A stretch of 5,177 nt of DNA, taken from an uncultured Collinsella sp. (GTDB lineage: Bacteria; Actinomycetota; Coriobacteriia; Coriobacteriales; Coriobacteriaceae). Within the stretch, counting starts at the first letter, position 1, and each line of letters opens with the position of its first letter. The stretch covers positions 1-5,177 of the forward strand of contig URWM01000130.1 of assembly GCA_900551655.1 (NCBI GenBank), given 5' to 3'. The translations under genes were made by a program, and so were the position numbers. Positions 5,149 to 5,177 of this stretch are shown piece by piece. Below the pieces are notes generated by a model. The model did no database searches, was not told where the DNA came from, and was given only the letters and a program-made list of their open reading frames with translations.

Positions 5149-5177
5149 CTGTCTCTTATACACATCTGACGCTGCCG
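5149..5177 (-). other. Nextera read-1 adapter with Tn5 mosaic end (library artefact)
   Basis: Bases 5149-5167 read CTGTCTCTTATACACATCT, the reverse complement of the 19-bp Tn5 mosaic end. Bases 5168-5177 (GACGCTGCCG) continue into the reverse complement of the Nextera read-1 tail. With the read-2 adapter at the other end, this has the geometry of a tagmented fragment. Genomic sequence ends at 5148. Confidence 0.97.

Overview
The window is a 5,104-bp piece of genomic DNA (45-5148) flanked by sequencing-library sequence. Bases 1-44 are a Nextera read-2 adapter ending in the Tn5 mosaic end. Bases 5149-5177 are the mosaic end plus the start of the read-1 adapter, on the other strand. Nothing in those two stretches is biology, and the stop codon that appears to close the last gene lies inside the adapter. 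The genomic part is GC-rich, with strongly C/G-ending codons, many acidic/Ala-rich proteins and good Shine-Dalgarno sites. Gene content and style suggest a high-GC Gram-positive gut bacterium, most likely a Coriobacteriia (Collinsella-like). This is inferred from general resemblance, not from a marker gene.

Layout, left to right. (1) A short non-coding tail, 45-114. (2) On the minus strand (115-684), a 189-aa membrane protein with an HELVH zinc-peptidase motif, DUF3267 type. (3) A 132-bp divergent intergenic region. (4) On the plus strand (817-2967), a 716-aa class I aminoacyl-tRNA synthetase-like protein. It is built on the methionyl-tRNA synthetase plan, but its KMSKS loop reads KASSS and several positions that line the methionine pocket appear changed. 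(5) A 148-bp spacer (2968-3115) packed with nested palindromes of a CTGGGACGGGGATTA element. A related copy, on the opposite strand, overlaps the stop codon of the DUF3267 gene about 3 kb away. (6) On the plus strand (3116-4219), a 367-aa NOL1/NOP2/Sun (RsmB/RsmF-type) RNA m5C methyltransferase with both catalytic-region cysteines intact. (7) Convergent to it on the minus strand (4244-4414), a 56-aa single-pass membrane miniprotein with a very basic tail. (8) A 191-bp divergent intergenic region (4415-4605). (9) On the plus strand from 4606, the first 181 codons of a conserved protein with a disordered acidic N-terminus and a probable TIM-barrel start, cut off by the library adapter.

The tRNA-synthetase-like and RNA-methyltransferase genes point the same way and could form a translation-related pair. 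The palindrome cluster between them makes a single simple operon uncertain. The two minus-strand membrane proteins have no evident functional link to them. The best candidates for something under-described are the remodelled MetRS-like enzyme and the palindromic repeat family.
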